Shown here: positions 7,949 to 15,950 of the stretch, one piece after another
How the letters are laid out: every line of letters begins with the position of its first letter
Numbering within the stretch: position 1 is the stretch's first letter
NCBI RefSeq assembly: GCF_023612095.1
Contig: NZ_CP086235.1
Coordinates: 2,677,501-2,741,500, forward strand
Direction: 5' to 3'
DNA length: 64,000 nucleotides
From: Cytobacillus firmus
GTDB lineage: Bacteria > Bacillota > Bacilli > Bacillales > Cytobacillaceae
Notes under the pieces: generated by a model
What the model saw: the letters and a program-made list of their open reading frames with translations, nothing else
Databases searched by the model: none
Told to the model about the DNA's origin: nothing
Made by a program: the position numbers and the translations under genes

Positions 7949-8140
7949 ATGAACAGAGACCAGACAAATGGAAATGCAGATCAATTAAAAGGCGAATTAA
8001 AAAAGCAATACGGCAAACTGACCAATAATGAATCCAAAGAAGCTGAAGGAAACATGGATAAAGTAAAGGGACAGGCACAGGAAAAATGGGGAGATGCAAA
8101 GGAAGCTCTGTCAAAGACATTCAATGACCGAAGAGATTAA
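7949..8140 (+). CDS. csbD: CsbD family general stress protein
   Basis: A 63-residue, very hydrophilic protein with the CsbD pattern: DQLKGELKKQYGKLT, then KVKGQAQEKWGDAKE, two related amphipathic helices with lysine, glutamate and glycine. CsbD-like proteins are abundant small stress proteins of unknown biochemical action in the cytoplasm. GGAGGAG lies 7-8 bases before the ATG. The sigma-B promoter upstream fits the known sigma-B dependence of csbD in B. subtilis, so induction by ethanol, heat, salt or starvation is likely. It is monocistronic, with its own terminator. Confidence 0.9.
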   Translation: MNRDQTNGNADQLKGELKKQYGKLTNNESKEAEGNMDKVKGQAQEKWGDAKEALSKTFNDRRD

Positions 8141-8142
8141 TT

Positions 8143-8182
8143 AAAAAAGTACTCACCGCCCCTGTGGTGCTGAGTACTTTTT
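8143..8182. terminator. Convergent terminator between csbD and the lytE-like gene
   Basis: Stem AAAAAGTACTCA / TGAGTACTTTTT with a GC-rich loop region (CACC...GGTG also pairs), flanked by A and T runs. It can serve both converging genes. Confidence 0.85.
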
Positions 8183-8187
8183 ACTGA

Positions 8188-9174
8188 TTAAAAAGTTGTT
8201 TTTGCCCCTAAATAACGAGGCTTCCAATAGGAATTGTTCATGTCGCTGATCTCAACACCGCGTGAAGAACCGGCATGAATGAACTTGTAATTGCCAAGAT
8301 AAATTCCGGCATGGGATGGGCCGGATTTGTAAGTTTCAAAGAATACCAAATCTCCCACTCTTGGTGATGCAACATGTTTTGTCGCACTCCAAATGGATGC
8401 TACAGTACGCGGAATAGAGATTCCTACTTTACCATATACATAGTTCAGGTAGCCGCTGCAGTCGAATCCGTCAGGTGTGCTTCCTGCCCATTCGTAAGGT
8501 GAGCCAATATATTTCTTTGCTTCAGTAATGAGCTCGTTCACCTTTGAAGTTGATTGGGATGCTACCTGGGATTCAGCCGGCTTGCTTGCAGCAGTACCAG
8601 ATACCTTCAATGTCTTGCCGGTATAAATTAAATCTGAAGATAGGCTGTTCATTGCCTTTAATTGTGAAACCGATAGGTTATGGCGAGATGCAATTCCGGA
8701 AAGAGTGTCTCCTCTTTGGATGGTGTAAGTTCCAGTGCCTGCAGGAGCAGAAGGTGCAGCGGATTGAGCAGAACCTTTAACTTGCAGCTTTTGGCCAGGA
8801 TATATCGTGTCACTGCTGATTCCATTCAGACTCTTTAGTGTACTGACGGAAAGGCCGTGATCTCTTGCAATTCCCCATAAAGTATCGCCTGATTTCACTG
8901 TGTAGCTGACTGCAGCGCTTTGCTGCCCGCTTGTTGAACCGTTATGGCTGTGCGGTGCCAGCAGAGTAATAGCTTGTCCTTTATATATTAACGAACCTGA
9001 AAGGCTATTCCAAGTCTTTAACTCTTCAATTGAAAGATTGTTAGAGCGTGAGATTCCCCATAATGTGTCACCAGACTGAACGATATATTTATTTTCATGA
9101 GCACTTGCTTCTCCATTGAACGGTGTAATCAAAAAACCAGCTGTCGCAGCCATTGTAAGTAGTTGTTTCTTCAA
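8188..9174 (-). CDS. lytE: LysM x3 + NlpC/P60 cell wall D,L-endopeptidase (LytE-like)
   Basis: 328 residues. Order: Sec signal peptide (KKQLLTMAATAGFLITPF, cleavage after EASA), three LysM domains (YIVQSGDTLWGIS, YTVKSGDTLWGIA, YTIQRGDTLSGIA; about 30-75, 95-135 and 150-190), a Ser/Ala-rich linker, and an NlpC/P60 domain (about 210-328) with catalytic Cys in DGFDCSGYLNYV, His in PSHAGIYLG and a final His in KFIHAGSS. It cuts the gamma-D-Glu-mesoDAP bond in stem peptides during wall growth and separation. Three LysM units match LytE rather than LytF (five) or CwlS (four). The start is taken as TTG with AAGGAG 8 bases upstream, giving a clean signal peptide. The gene stands alone. Confidence 0.92.
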   Translation of the reverse strand: MKKQLLTMAATAGFLITPFNGEASAHENKYIVQSGDTLWGISRSNNLSIEELKTWNSLSGSLIYKGQAITLLAPHSHNGSTSGQQSAAVSYTVKSGDTLWGIARDHGLSVSTLKSLNGISSDTIYPGQKLQVKGSAQSAAPSAPAGTGTYTIQRGDTLSGIASRHNLSVSQLKAMNSLSSDLIYTGKTLKVSGTAASKPAESQVASQSTSKVNELITEAKKYIGSPYEWAGSTPDGFDCSGYLNYVYGKVGISIPRTVASIWSATKHVASPRVGDLVFFETYKSGPSHAGIYLGNYKFIHAGSSRGVEISDMNNSYWKPRYLGAKTTF

Positions 9175-9407
9175 GTTGTACACTCCTTAAATTTCTTTGA
9201 CATCCTAATATTAGTAATAATTCTAGTAAAATCCTATCTAAAAATAATGGTGTTTCTGGGTATATTTATGATAAATTCATATATTTTCCTTATATGAGCA
9301 ATTAATAGATATATTATCCTAATTTATCAGGTTATCATTTCTATTTCATGACAATAATCAGGATATTCTTCACATTAATATCGAAAATTCTAAATTAAAT
9401 TATTTCC
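9175..9407. other. AT-rich leader region of the lytE-like gene
   Basis: About 230 bases, very AT-rich. It must hold the lytE promoter, but I see only weak -35/-10 candidates (TTTACT, 17 bases, TAGGAT on the - strand) and no clear WalR or SigI site. Confidence 0.4.
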
Positions 9408-9445
9408 TCACAAATTAAAAGGCCAGCTCCCAGGCTGACCTTCTA
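9408..9445 (-). terminator. Terminator after the Ig-repeat protein gene
   Basis: On the - strand, AAGGTCAGC-loop-GCTGGCCTT (one G-U pair) is followed by TTAATTT. It lies 11 bases after the stop codon. Confidence 0.7.
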
Positions 9446-9455
9446 AACACCTTAT

Positions 9456-11840
9456 TTACTCACAGTCTGCTATAAAAGATTGCGGAGATGACTGCGCACG
9501 CCACGGCACGATGGTTTCAAACCGGGTCGCTGTTCCGTCTGTTGCAAGAATTTGCCACTCAGCCACTTTAGTGACCGGATCAAGTGTCACCGTTATGGTA
9601 ACTTCAAAGTCTCTGAACGGACCATTGTTTAATCTTCCGAGGATGTTACCTACTACCGTAGCTGATCTGCCATCATTGCTGCATGAAATAAAACGCCTTC
9701 TTCCTTGATTAAACTGATAATTGTCACCGTTGCTGGCGTTAAAGGTAAAGTTAAAATTATCATTCGCAGGATTACAGCCGCCACTTTGACTTGCTCCGCA
9801 TTGAGCCACATTAATATTCATTTGTCCAACTAAATCGGTCGGTACACCGAAACGGGTAACCCGAATCCTTGCACCTGGCTGGGCACCGCCTTGAGTATTG
9901 AGATTAAATTTACAAGGACACTCTGAAGGAGGACAATTCACATTAATGATTCGTGTTTCCGAATGGAATTCCTGGCCGACTACTTCAGCTCTCGCTCTGA
10001 TTGTTCTTGTGCCTGTCGCTCCTTCTGACGGAAGGATACGGGAACTGAAACTTCCATCCGGGCCGGTAATCGCAGGATTCTCAATAAAGAAAACATCCTG
10101 AGCTCCAGAGATAATATCAATAAATACCGCAAAGTTAGGAAGACCATCTCCTTCACAGGTTAAGCGGCCTGTGAGCAGTGCGCCGTCACATCCTATTACA
10201 CCTCCCGGGACATTCAACGTTAAGAGAGGATTCTCACACTCGATACATCCTGCTCTGACCCTATTGGTGTTTGATATAATATCTCCATTAACCTCAGCTG
10301 TAGCTGTGTATTCCAATCCTTCTGTCTGCGGAGTCGGAAAACGCACTCTTACTATGCTTGAGAAAACTCCGTTTGCATCTGTTACAGGATTCAGATCAGC
10401 AAAAATTAAAGGACTGCCTGCGGGTGTAGATAAAGTAACTGTAATGCCAGGCTGCGGCTCGTTTTGTCCGCAGAGAACCCTGCCTGTGATTAATGCTTCA
10501 CAGCTGATCGGCCCAGGGTTATTTAGCTCTATCCGGCAGCCTGGACAATCAACGGATACAATACGGGCAGGAGATTCAATAGGGATTCCTTCAACCGTAG
10601 TAAAGGCTGTAACAGTCACATTGCCAACTGCTCCGAAGCCAGGCGTTATTCGTGTAGAATAGAATCCTAAAGCATCTGTAACATCCGGAAGAACGGTTAC
10701 AGGACCTGCAGACGATTCCACCCTAAAGAATACAGTCACATTCTCAATGCCTTCTCCATCACAAGTGACTCTTCCAGTAATAGGTGCTCCATTACAAGTG
10801 ACAGTATCGGCAGGTGTGATTATCGTCAATAAAGGATTTCTGCATTCCACACACCCTGCCCTCGTAAACTCTGTATCCTCAACAAATCTTCCATTCACAA
10901 TTGCTGATGCAGTAATTTCTACATTCTGTATCTCTGTACCTACCCGAATGGTTACAGAGGTTTCAAAGAAGCCATCCACATCGGTTCTGGGATTTTCATC
11001 AGCGAACTGCAGTATAGAAGATCCTCTTAAAGTAACAATCGTGTTGGGAACAGGTAAACCATTACAAGTAACGCGCCCTCTTATTAGCCCGGAACAGCTG
11101 ATTTGGCCAGGATTAAAGAGATCAATAGCAGGATTGACACAGGTATGGCAATTCAGTTCCACCGATTGAGGTTCTGTTTCGACTGTCGTTCCTACAACCG
11201 TAGCCCTTGCGCGAATGGTAACCGTTTCGGTTATTCCAAAAACCGGTGCAAAATCAACCGAGTACACACCATTGGCATTTGTTGTTGTAGGATTTTCATC
11301 GAGAATAATGCTTCTCGGATCTGATACAATAAAAGAAACCGACGCATTCGGAACAGGTACATTATCGCACGTAACCACTCCTGTTAATTGCCCGCCGGAA
11401 CAGCCAACAACCTCCTGAGGAGTAATAAGTGTTATCCGAGGATTTCTGCATGCAATACAGCCGGCACTGGTGGTTATTGAATCTGATATTTCAATTCCAT
11501 TAACAGTTGCTGAAGCGGATATTATTACACCTTGCTGTATTGGAGTATTTCTTGCTACGGTGGCGGTTGTTGTAAATCTTCCTCTTTCATCTGTTACAAG
11601 GGTGTCATCCTCGAAAATAACGCCGGCAAAAGAGCTGGTTAGCTGCACAGTCACACCTGAGACCGGCACCAAATCACAAATAGCTCGTCCTGTAATCGCG
11701 GCTTCACAGCTTATAGGTCCTGGATTATCAAGTATTATGGAGGGATTTGTGCATAAACTCGGAGGGAATAAACCTGGACAGCCATTTGGGGGCCGCTGTA
11801 TCCGGCAGACAATTTCCCCTTTTTTTCTCCTTCCTTTCAT
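9456..11840 (-). CDS. Six-repeat Ig-like, cysteine-rich protein, candidate spore-surface component
   Basis: 794 residues, no signal peptide. A basic N-terminus and a CPGLFPPSLC motif (from residue 21) are followed by six beta-sandwich repeats of about 100 residues that alternate in two types. Type A begins NPGPISCE or NPGQISC; type B begins with TP or VP and a VxxC pattern (for example ITPADTVTC). Each repeat has a GRxxCxG...PVxxxxV core, a DxNG/DxxG turn and a terminal Cys-x-x-Cys-like pair, giving three A-B units. A distinct C-terminal domain of about 150 residues follows (from SECPCKF). Each repeat resembles Ig-like or carboxypeptidase-regulatory beta domains. A sigma-K promoter and the CPGLFP motif shared with the protein at 5340 support a late mother-cell, coat/exosporium role. 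The start is the ATG with GAGGTGA 5 bases upstream. Confidence 0.8.
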   Translation of the reverse strand: MKGRRKKGEIVCRIQRPPNGCPGLFPPSLCTNPSIILDNPGPISCEAAITGRAICDLVPVSGVTVQLTSSFAGVIFEDDTLVTDERGRFTTTATVARNTPIQQGVIISASATVNGIEISDSITTSAGCIACRNPRITLITPQEVVGCSGGQLTGVVTCDNVPVPNASVSFIVSDPRSIILDENPTTTNANGVYSVDFAPVFGITETVTIRARATVVGTTVETEPQSVELNCHTCVNPAIDLFNPGQISCSGLIRGRVTCNGLPVPNTIVTLRGSSILQFADENPRTDVDGFFETSVTIRVGTEIQNVEITASAIVNGRFVEDTEFTRAGCVECRNPLLTIITPADTVTCNGAPITGRVTCDGEGIENVTVFFRVESSAGPVTVLPDVTDALGFYSTRITPGFGAVGNVTVTAFTTVEGIPIESPARIVSVDCPGCRIELNNPGPISCEALITGRVLCGQNEPQPGITVTLSTPAGSPLIFADLNPVTDANGVFSSIVRVRFPTPQTEGLEYTATAEVNGDIISNTNRVRAGCIECENPLLTLNVPGGVIGCDGALLTGRLTCEGDGLPNFAVFIDIISGAQDVFFIENPAITGPDGSFSSRILPSEGATGTRTIRARAEVVGQEFHSETRIINVNCPPSECPCKFNLNTQGGAQPGARIRVTRFGVPTDLVGQMNINVAQCGASQSGGCNPANDNFNFTFNASNGDNYQFNQGRRRFISCSNDGRSATVVGNILGRLNNGPFRDFEVTITVTLDPVTKVAEWQILATDGTATRFETIVPWRAQSSPQSFIADCE

Positions 11841-11871
11841 ATCTTTCACCTCATTATAGTTAAGTCCCTAC

Positions 11872-11901
11872 TAATGTATGGGATTACCAGTAAACCGAGT
11901 C
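11872..11901 (-). promoter_or_regulatory. Putative sigma-K promoter
   Basis: On the - strand, GACT, a 17-base spacer and CATACATTA fit mACm-N16/17-CATAnnnTA. It ends about 30 bases before the ATG of the Ig-repeat gene. Confidence 0.6.
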
Positions 11902-11952
11902 GGCCATTACCTAGCATTTAGATAATTTCTATAGATATTGTCACAGTAAAAG

Positions 11953-11985
11953 AGCACAGGATATATTATCCGTGTGCTCTTTTTA
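11953..11985. terminator. Hairpin after selB
   Basis: AAAAGAGCACA...TGTGCTCTTTT forms an 11-bp stem flanked by A and T runs, next to the selB stop at 11990, so it ends selB on the - strand. Confidence 0.75.
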
Positions 11986-11989
11986 TGAA

Positions 11990-12706
11990 TTACACCCATA
12001 TTCTCTTATTTTCTGTTCTCCGTGTCATTCCCAAAGAATCAAGTTTTTCAAGAAAAGGAATCATATACTTTCTGGAAAGACCCAATACTTCCTTTGCATG
12101 GCCCACTTCAAATTCAGCAGCTGTGCTCTTTTTCAGTTCTTCTACTGCTGCTCTGAAATGATCACCGTGCCAATAGTTTTGTGCATCCAGCGGTACGAGG
12201 ATTTCCTGGTCTTCTAAATATCGTTTTAAATCCCCTTTAAGATTCTCAGGGATCCCGGCAGAAGCATAATATTCATCAAACGGCTTTACTTTATAGCCAT
12301 CTTTTTTTAATTCAGCAATAAGATTGTCCGTGCGTTTTTGCCAGCTTTTCGGTACATGAGGAAGAAAACCTTTATTCTGCAAATACTGTCCTTTACGTTG
12401 GAAAGCCTTTTTTTCAATTCCTGAATTTAAAACAAATTCAATCAGCATTTTAGGATATTTATTCTGCATTGCCTGCAGCAATTCTGCTTTATTAGCCCCT
12501 TGCCTCATTGGATTTTCCAGATGAAACTCATTGAGGCGGTCAGCTATTTCTTCCTCTATTGCCTCATGGATGGCTGCTAAAGTGAATTCCTTGCTGGTGA
12601 TGCCCTGGAAATCTTCTTCTTTTAGTATTTCTTGAACCGTCAATTCATCCAGTGAAGTCTTTGCTGTTATCTCTGAAAGAGAAAGGACCTTATCTTCGAA
12701 CAACAC
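11990..12706 (-). CDS. selB: SelB, C-terminal winged-helix part (split by frameshift)
   Basis: 238 residues matching the C-terminal winged-helix tail of the selenocysteine-specific elongation factor, which binds the SECIS stem-loop in mRNA. Visible features: LSLSEITAKTSLDELTVQEIL, later KGDLKRYLEDQEILVPLD and EFEVGHAKEVLGLSRKYMIPFLEKLDSLGMTRR, the last being a typical winged-helix recognition segment. The frame is open a little upstream and reads EGTPKDRIKAVLFED, joining the N-terminal part if one A is restored in a five-A run at 12737-12741. It should be read as the second half of one gene (11990-13866). Confidence 0.88.
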   Translation of the reverse strand: MLFEDKVLSLSEITAKTSLDELTVQEILKEEDFQGITSKEFTLAAIHEAIEEEIADRLNEFHLENPMRQGANKAELLQAMQNKYPKMLIEFVLNSGIEKKAFQRKGQYLQNKGFLPHVPKSWQKRTDNLIAELKKDGYKVKPFDEYYASAGIPENLKGDLKRYLEDQEILVPLDAQNYWHGDHFRAAVEELKKSTAAEFEVGHAKEVLGLSRKYMIPFLEKLDSLGMTRRTENKRIWV

Positions 12707-12711
12707 GGCTT

Positions 12712-13866
12712 TTATGCGATCTTTCGGTGTTCCTTCTTTTTCCTGCTTAAATCCTCAATGGTTTTTTGGCCGAACCGGTACTTTTCTCCATTGGGATCGA
12801 TAACCCAGCCCCCGCCGAGGGTCTCCTGGGGACTTGGCCGTCTTAAAATGAACCGGTCGCCCCTTTTGGCAACGATTTCTTCATCTAAACGAAGCTGGCA
12901 GAGAATTTCTCCTTCTGCATTGGATAATTCATTACGATCAAAGAAGACGATTCTTCCCATTACTTCTGCCGTGCCAATATGGCATTTAATCGGCATGCGC
13001 TGTTTGATGTTATGCTGTAAATCTCCCACTATTCTTACAGCAACATCAATGGTTTTTGTGACGCTGAAATGCTCAGACGATACAAGTACCTCGCCCCGCT
13101 CAATATCCTCCTTCGACACGCCTGAAAGGTTAATGGCTGCCCTTTGCCCTGCAAATGCCGCTTTTGCAGGCTGATGATGCACCTGCAGCTGGCGTGCCCT
13201 GGTCTCGATGCCATTTGGCATGATTTTCAGCAGCTGCCCTTCTTCGATTTTCCCTTCATAAACAGTACCTCTGACTACGGTTCCCTGCCCTTTCACTATG
13301 AATACCTGATCAATAGGCAGACGGAAGGCGCCTTTTGCATCCCGTGTATCCTGATCTTTCAAGGTATGGATTATCAGGTGCTTTAACTCTTCAATTCCTT
13401 TTCCTGAAAGGCTGTCTGTTAAAATAAATGGAACATCTTCAAAAACAGTTCCTTTAAGCTCCTCAAGAATTTCTTCTTTTACAAGATCGGCAAACTCTTC
13501 ATCGACACGATCAATTTTTGTTATGGCGACAATGCCATTTCTTATCCCCAGAAAATCGAGAATTTCCAAGTGCTCTCTTGTTTGCGGCATTACTCCTTCA
13601 TCAGCTGCGACAGCCAGGACGACTAAGTCAATCCCGGCAACTCCGGCTATCATCTGCCTGATAAAGCGCTCATGACCAGGTACGTCCACCACTGAAATTT
13701 GGATTTCCTCATCTTCATGTAAAGGGGCGAATCCGAGTTCTATGGATATCTGCCTTTCTTTTTCTTCTTTAAGTCTATCTGTATCCACATTTGTTAATGC
13801 TTTCGTCAATGTCGTTTTTCCATGATCAATATGGCCAGCCATACCGATTGTAAAGTATCTTTTCAT
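12712..13866 (-). CDS. selB: SelB, EF-Tu-like GTPase part (split by frameshift)
   Basis: 384 residues with the translational GTPase signature: GHIDHGKTTLT (G1), RQISIELGFAPL (G2), DVPGHERF (G3), TKID (G4), then beta-barrel domains II-III (IDQVFIVKGQGTVVRGTVY, RFILRRPSPQETLGGG). SelB carries Sec-tRNA to UGA codons in selenoprotein mRNAs. The ORF stops at once after SRKKKEHRKIA, where the -1 frame continues into the winged-helix domain, so selB is interrupted. This could be an A-run deletion (GGAAAAAGAAGG) or, less likely, programmed -1 slippage. The start is the ATG about 9 bases after AGGTG; a GTG four codons earlier is possible. No other sel gene is in the window. It follows coaW by 75 bases and may be co-transcribed with it. 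Confidence 0.9.
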   Translation of the reverse strand: MKRYFTIGMAGHIDHGKTTLTKALTNVDTDRLKEEKERQISIELGFAPLHEDEEIQISVVDVPGHERFIRQMIAGVAGIDLVVLAVAADEGVMPQTREHLEILDFLGIRNGIVAITKIDRVDEEFADLVKEEILEELKGTVFEDVPFILTDSLSGKGIEELKHLIIHTLKDQDTRDAKGAFRLPIDQVFIVKGQGTVVRGTVYEGKIEEGQLLKIMPNGIETRARQLQVHHQPAKAAFAGQRAAINLSGVSKEDIERGEVLVSSEHFSVTKTIDVAVRIVGDLQHNIKQRMPIKCHIGTAEVMGRIVFFDRNELSNAEGEILCQLRLDEEIVAKRGDRFILRRPSPQETLGGGWVIDPNGEKYRFGQKTIEDLSRKKKEHRKIA

Positions 13867-13941
13867 CAAATCTGCCACCTGCTTCTATTGCGTTCTTTTT
13901 CAACTTTATCCTGAAAAATAGAATCTTTCAATCTTCTGGTT

Positions 13942-14745
13942 TTATAATGACAGCATCGCACCTAATGCTCCACAATAAGCCCCGTCTTCAATAAATACAG
14001 GTTTTTTGCCAACCATGATGGTATACTTCCTTATAAAGTGCTTTAAAGGGACATTGTTCCGAAGCGTGCTTCCTATATAAACTATATCGTCAATTTGATG
14101 ATGAACTGCTGCCTGAGTGCTTAGAAGTACAATTGTTTCCGCGATCATGTTAGTTAAACTGGCAGCTTTGTCCTCCTTGCTTATCTGACCATCCTTTATC
14201 TTCCCAAAATTGCTGGCAGTCAGGCTTCCATCTATTGGCGGATCGAATGGTGAATAAATATCTTTGACCATTATATCTGCATTCTCTGCTTTCCCGCTGC
14301 CAGCCAGCGAAACGAGACTGGAGAAATCCTTTTCACCAGTCAGTAACCGTCCCAGTCCCATCAATGTGCCCCCGCCGATGCCGCTTCCGGAAACCCTTGA
14401 GATTTTCCCGTCTCTGTTCAGGCAAATCGATGTCCCTGTGCCTATAATACTTAAGATGAAATTCTCATTGGATAATCCATCTTGCTTCAGCAAATAGGAT
14501 GCACCTATACCGGAAGACTCAAATTCAGGAAAGATCAGGGCATTTTGGAAAAACTCTTTTTTAAGATATTCAGCCTTTCCGCCTGTCAAAGCAACTTCGG
14601 CATTAGCAGCAGTCATCTTAAGCCAATTCATAGAACTGTCCAGCTCATCAATCAGATAGCTTTTATAATGGATTTGTCCTTGTTCTTCAAATGCCATCTT
14701 CAGCAAAGAACCTCCGGCATCAATCCCTATTTTTGCAGGTTTCAT
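13942..14745 (-). CDS. coaW: Type II pantothenate kinase
   Basis: 267 residues of the ASKHA superfamily. Phosphate loops are visible: KIGIDAGGSLLKMAF at residues 4-18 and LSIIGTGTSICL, then SGSGIGGGTLMGLG, the adenosine-motif region IVYIGSTLRNN, and a C-terminal EDGAYCGALGAML. It phosphorylates pantothenate, the first step of coenzyme A synthesis, in the cytoplasm. Length and motifs match the staphylococcal-type CoaW, which is not subject to CoA feedback. The gene overlaps the YwaF-like gene by ATGA, so translation is probably coupled. Reading order on the - strand is SET protein, YwaF-like, coaW, selB. Confidence 0.92.
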   Translation of the reverse strand: MKPAKIGIDAGGSLLKMAFEEQGQIHYKSYLIDELDSSMNWLKMTAANAEVALTGGKAEYLKKEFFQNALIFPEFESSGIGASYLLKQDGLSNENFILSIIGTGTSICLNRDGKISRVSGSGIGGGTLMGLGRLLTGEKDFSSLVSLAGSGKAENADIMVKDIYSPFDPPIDGSLTASNFGKIKDGQISKEDKAASLTNMIAETIVLLSTQAAVHHQIDDIVYIGSTLRNNVPLKHFIRKYTIMVGKKPVFIEDGAYCGALGAMLSL

Positions 14746-15533
14746 GCAGATTCCGCCTTTCCATCTTTATTTTTGCCTATCATTTTAAATGGTAGCAATA
14801 GCAATAAAAACAGGAATACTGCCGCTATCTCCAGTGTCAGTATATAGTAAGGATACGGACCGAAGTAATCTAATAATGAAGCATTTTCCGGCTTATGGGA
14901 CAGGAACATATAGTTTCCTCCTGTCAGTTTGTTAGCGAAAAATGCCGCACCAGCGCAGATATTCAAAAAGATAAAGGAATGAAGCATACCTTTTCCTGTT
15001 GGCCTGTATTGATGCACGAACACAAAATAAAGACTTGTCCAAATGATCAGATTATGAGTAATAAAAAATTGGAAATAACGAAAATGGGGAAAGCCTAAAA
15101 ACAATTCTGGAGTCAGGATAGCCATTAAAGCGCCAGTAACTCCTAAATAATAGACTAACTGGAAGACGGCACTGGATTTCGTTGCTAATAATATCAAGCA
15201 AAGAACTAAGCTTATGGAGCAGAGCTGCAGCGGCAGAGTAAAAGAGATTTCCCAATAGCCGCCAAGATAAAGCCAAAGATGGTAAAGCAGTTCCAAAGTA
15301 AAAAGAAGCATAAACAAATACAGCCTGAATTTCTGATCAAGCCGGAAAAGTCCTTTTCTGAAAATAAATAAAAGTGCGGCTGCTGCTGCAAATAACACAA
15401 TCATGGCAATATGAGATGCGGAAAAAACCAAAAAAGGGAAAGCATTATAATCATGAGAAAATACTCCTGACAAACTACCCTCTCCCTTCTGTGGGGAAGA
15501 CTGCTCTCCGTGCAAGGAGGATTCAGTCTCCAT
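14742..15533 (-). CDS. ywaF: TIGR02206 family integral membrane protein (YwaF-like)
   Basis: 263 residues with about seven membrane helices, including HIAMIVLFAAAAALLFIF, LYLFMLLFTLELLYHLWLYL, LQLCSISLVLCLILL and a final LEIAAVFLFLLLLLPF. The HLWLY...LPLQLCSIS pattern is typical of the YwaF/TMEM164-like family. Its bacterial function is unknown. The annotated ATG at 15533 has no good ribosome binding site. A TTG at 15471-15473, just after AAGGGAGAGGG, would start the protein at SGVFSHDYN and looks more likely. It is between the SET-domain gene (5 bases) and coaW (4-base overlap). Confidence 0.82.
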   Translation of the reverse strand: METESSLHGEQSSPQKGEGSLSGVFSHDYNAFPFLVFSASHIAMIVLFAAAAALLFIFRKGLFRLDQKFRLYLFMLLFTLELLYHLWLYLGGYWEISFTLPLQLCSISLVLCLILLATKSSAVFQLVYYLGVTGALMAILTPELFLGFPHFRYFQFFITHNLIIWTSLYFVFVHQYRPTGKGMLHSFIFLNICAGAAFFANKLTGGNYMFLSHKPENASLLDYFGPYPYYILTLEIAAVFLFLLLLLPFKMIGKNKDGKAESA

Positions 15534-15538
15534 TTATT

Positions 15539-15913
15539 TTATTTATTAAACCATAGGGGGTCATCATTTTCTGCTTCCCCATTATAGTTAATCAAAACCT
15601 CTTCACCTGCTTTAATATCTTTATAGGCGAAAAAATCAAATGTATGGTTGTCAAAGTTAATATCATATACTGCATTTGGCTGGTAGGAATGGTTGAAAAG
15701 CATTCCATAGCCTAATAAAAGGGCACTGTGATTTTTCCCGTATTCAAATGCATAGTCTGCCAGAGCTGTTTTTTCAATATGCTGATGTTCATTATTTGGA
15801 TACGGAAGCACCGGAGCCTCATGAATCAGTTCACCCTTCTTAATATCGCGAGTAGCAAAGACTCCTCTATTATGTTCGCCATCGCTTACTGCTGATGTTT
15901 TAATTTCAATCAT
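15539..15913 (-). CDS. SET domain protein (putative lysine methyltransferase)
   Basis: 124 residues, a stand-alone SET domain. Visible motifs: RGVFATRDIKKGELIHEAPV (residues 16-35, SAM-binding N-SET), YGMLFNHSYQPNAVYDI (pseudoknot NHS motif) and FFAYKDIKAGEEVLINYN (C-SET with catalytic Tyr). SET proteins transfer methyl groups from SAM to lysine side chains. The domain is best known in eukaryotes, with scattered bacterial members whose targets are mostly unknown. It is the first gene of a tight cluster with the YwaF-like gene and coaW. The Cys-rich post-SET region is absent. Confidence 0.85.
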   Translation of the reverse strand: MIEIKTSAVSDGEHNRGVFATRDIKKGELIHEAPVLPYPNNEHQHIEKTALADYAFEYGKNHSALLLGYGMLFNHSYQPNAVYDINFDNHTFDFFAYKDIKAGEEVLINYNGEAENDDPLWFNK

Positions 15914-15950
15914 TTCGTTACCTGCACATTCCCGTCATTGACGTTTATTA

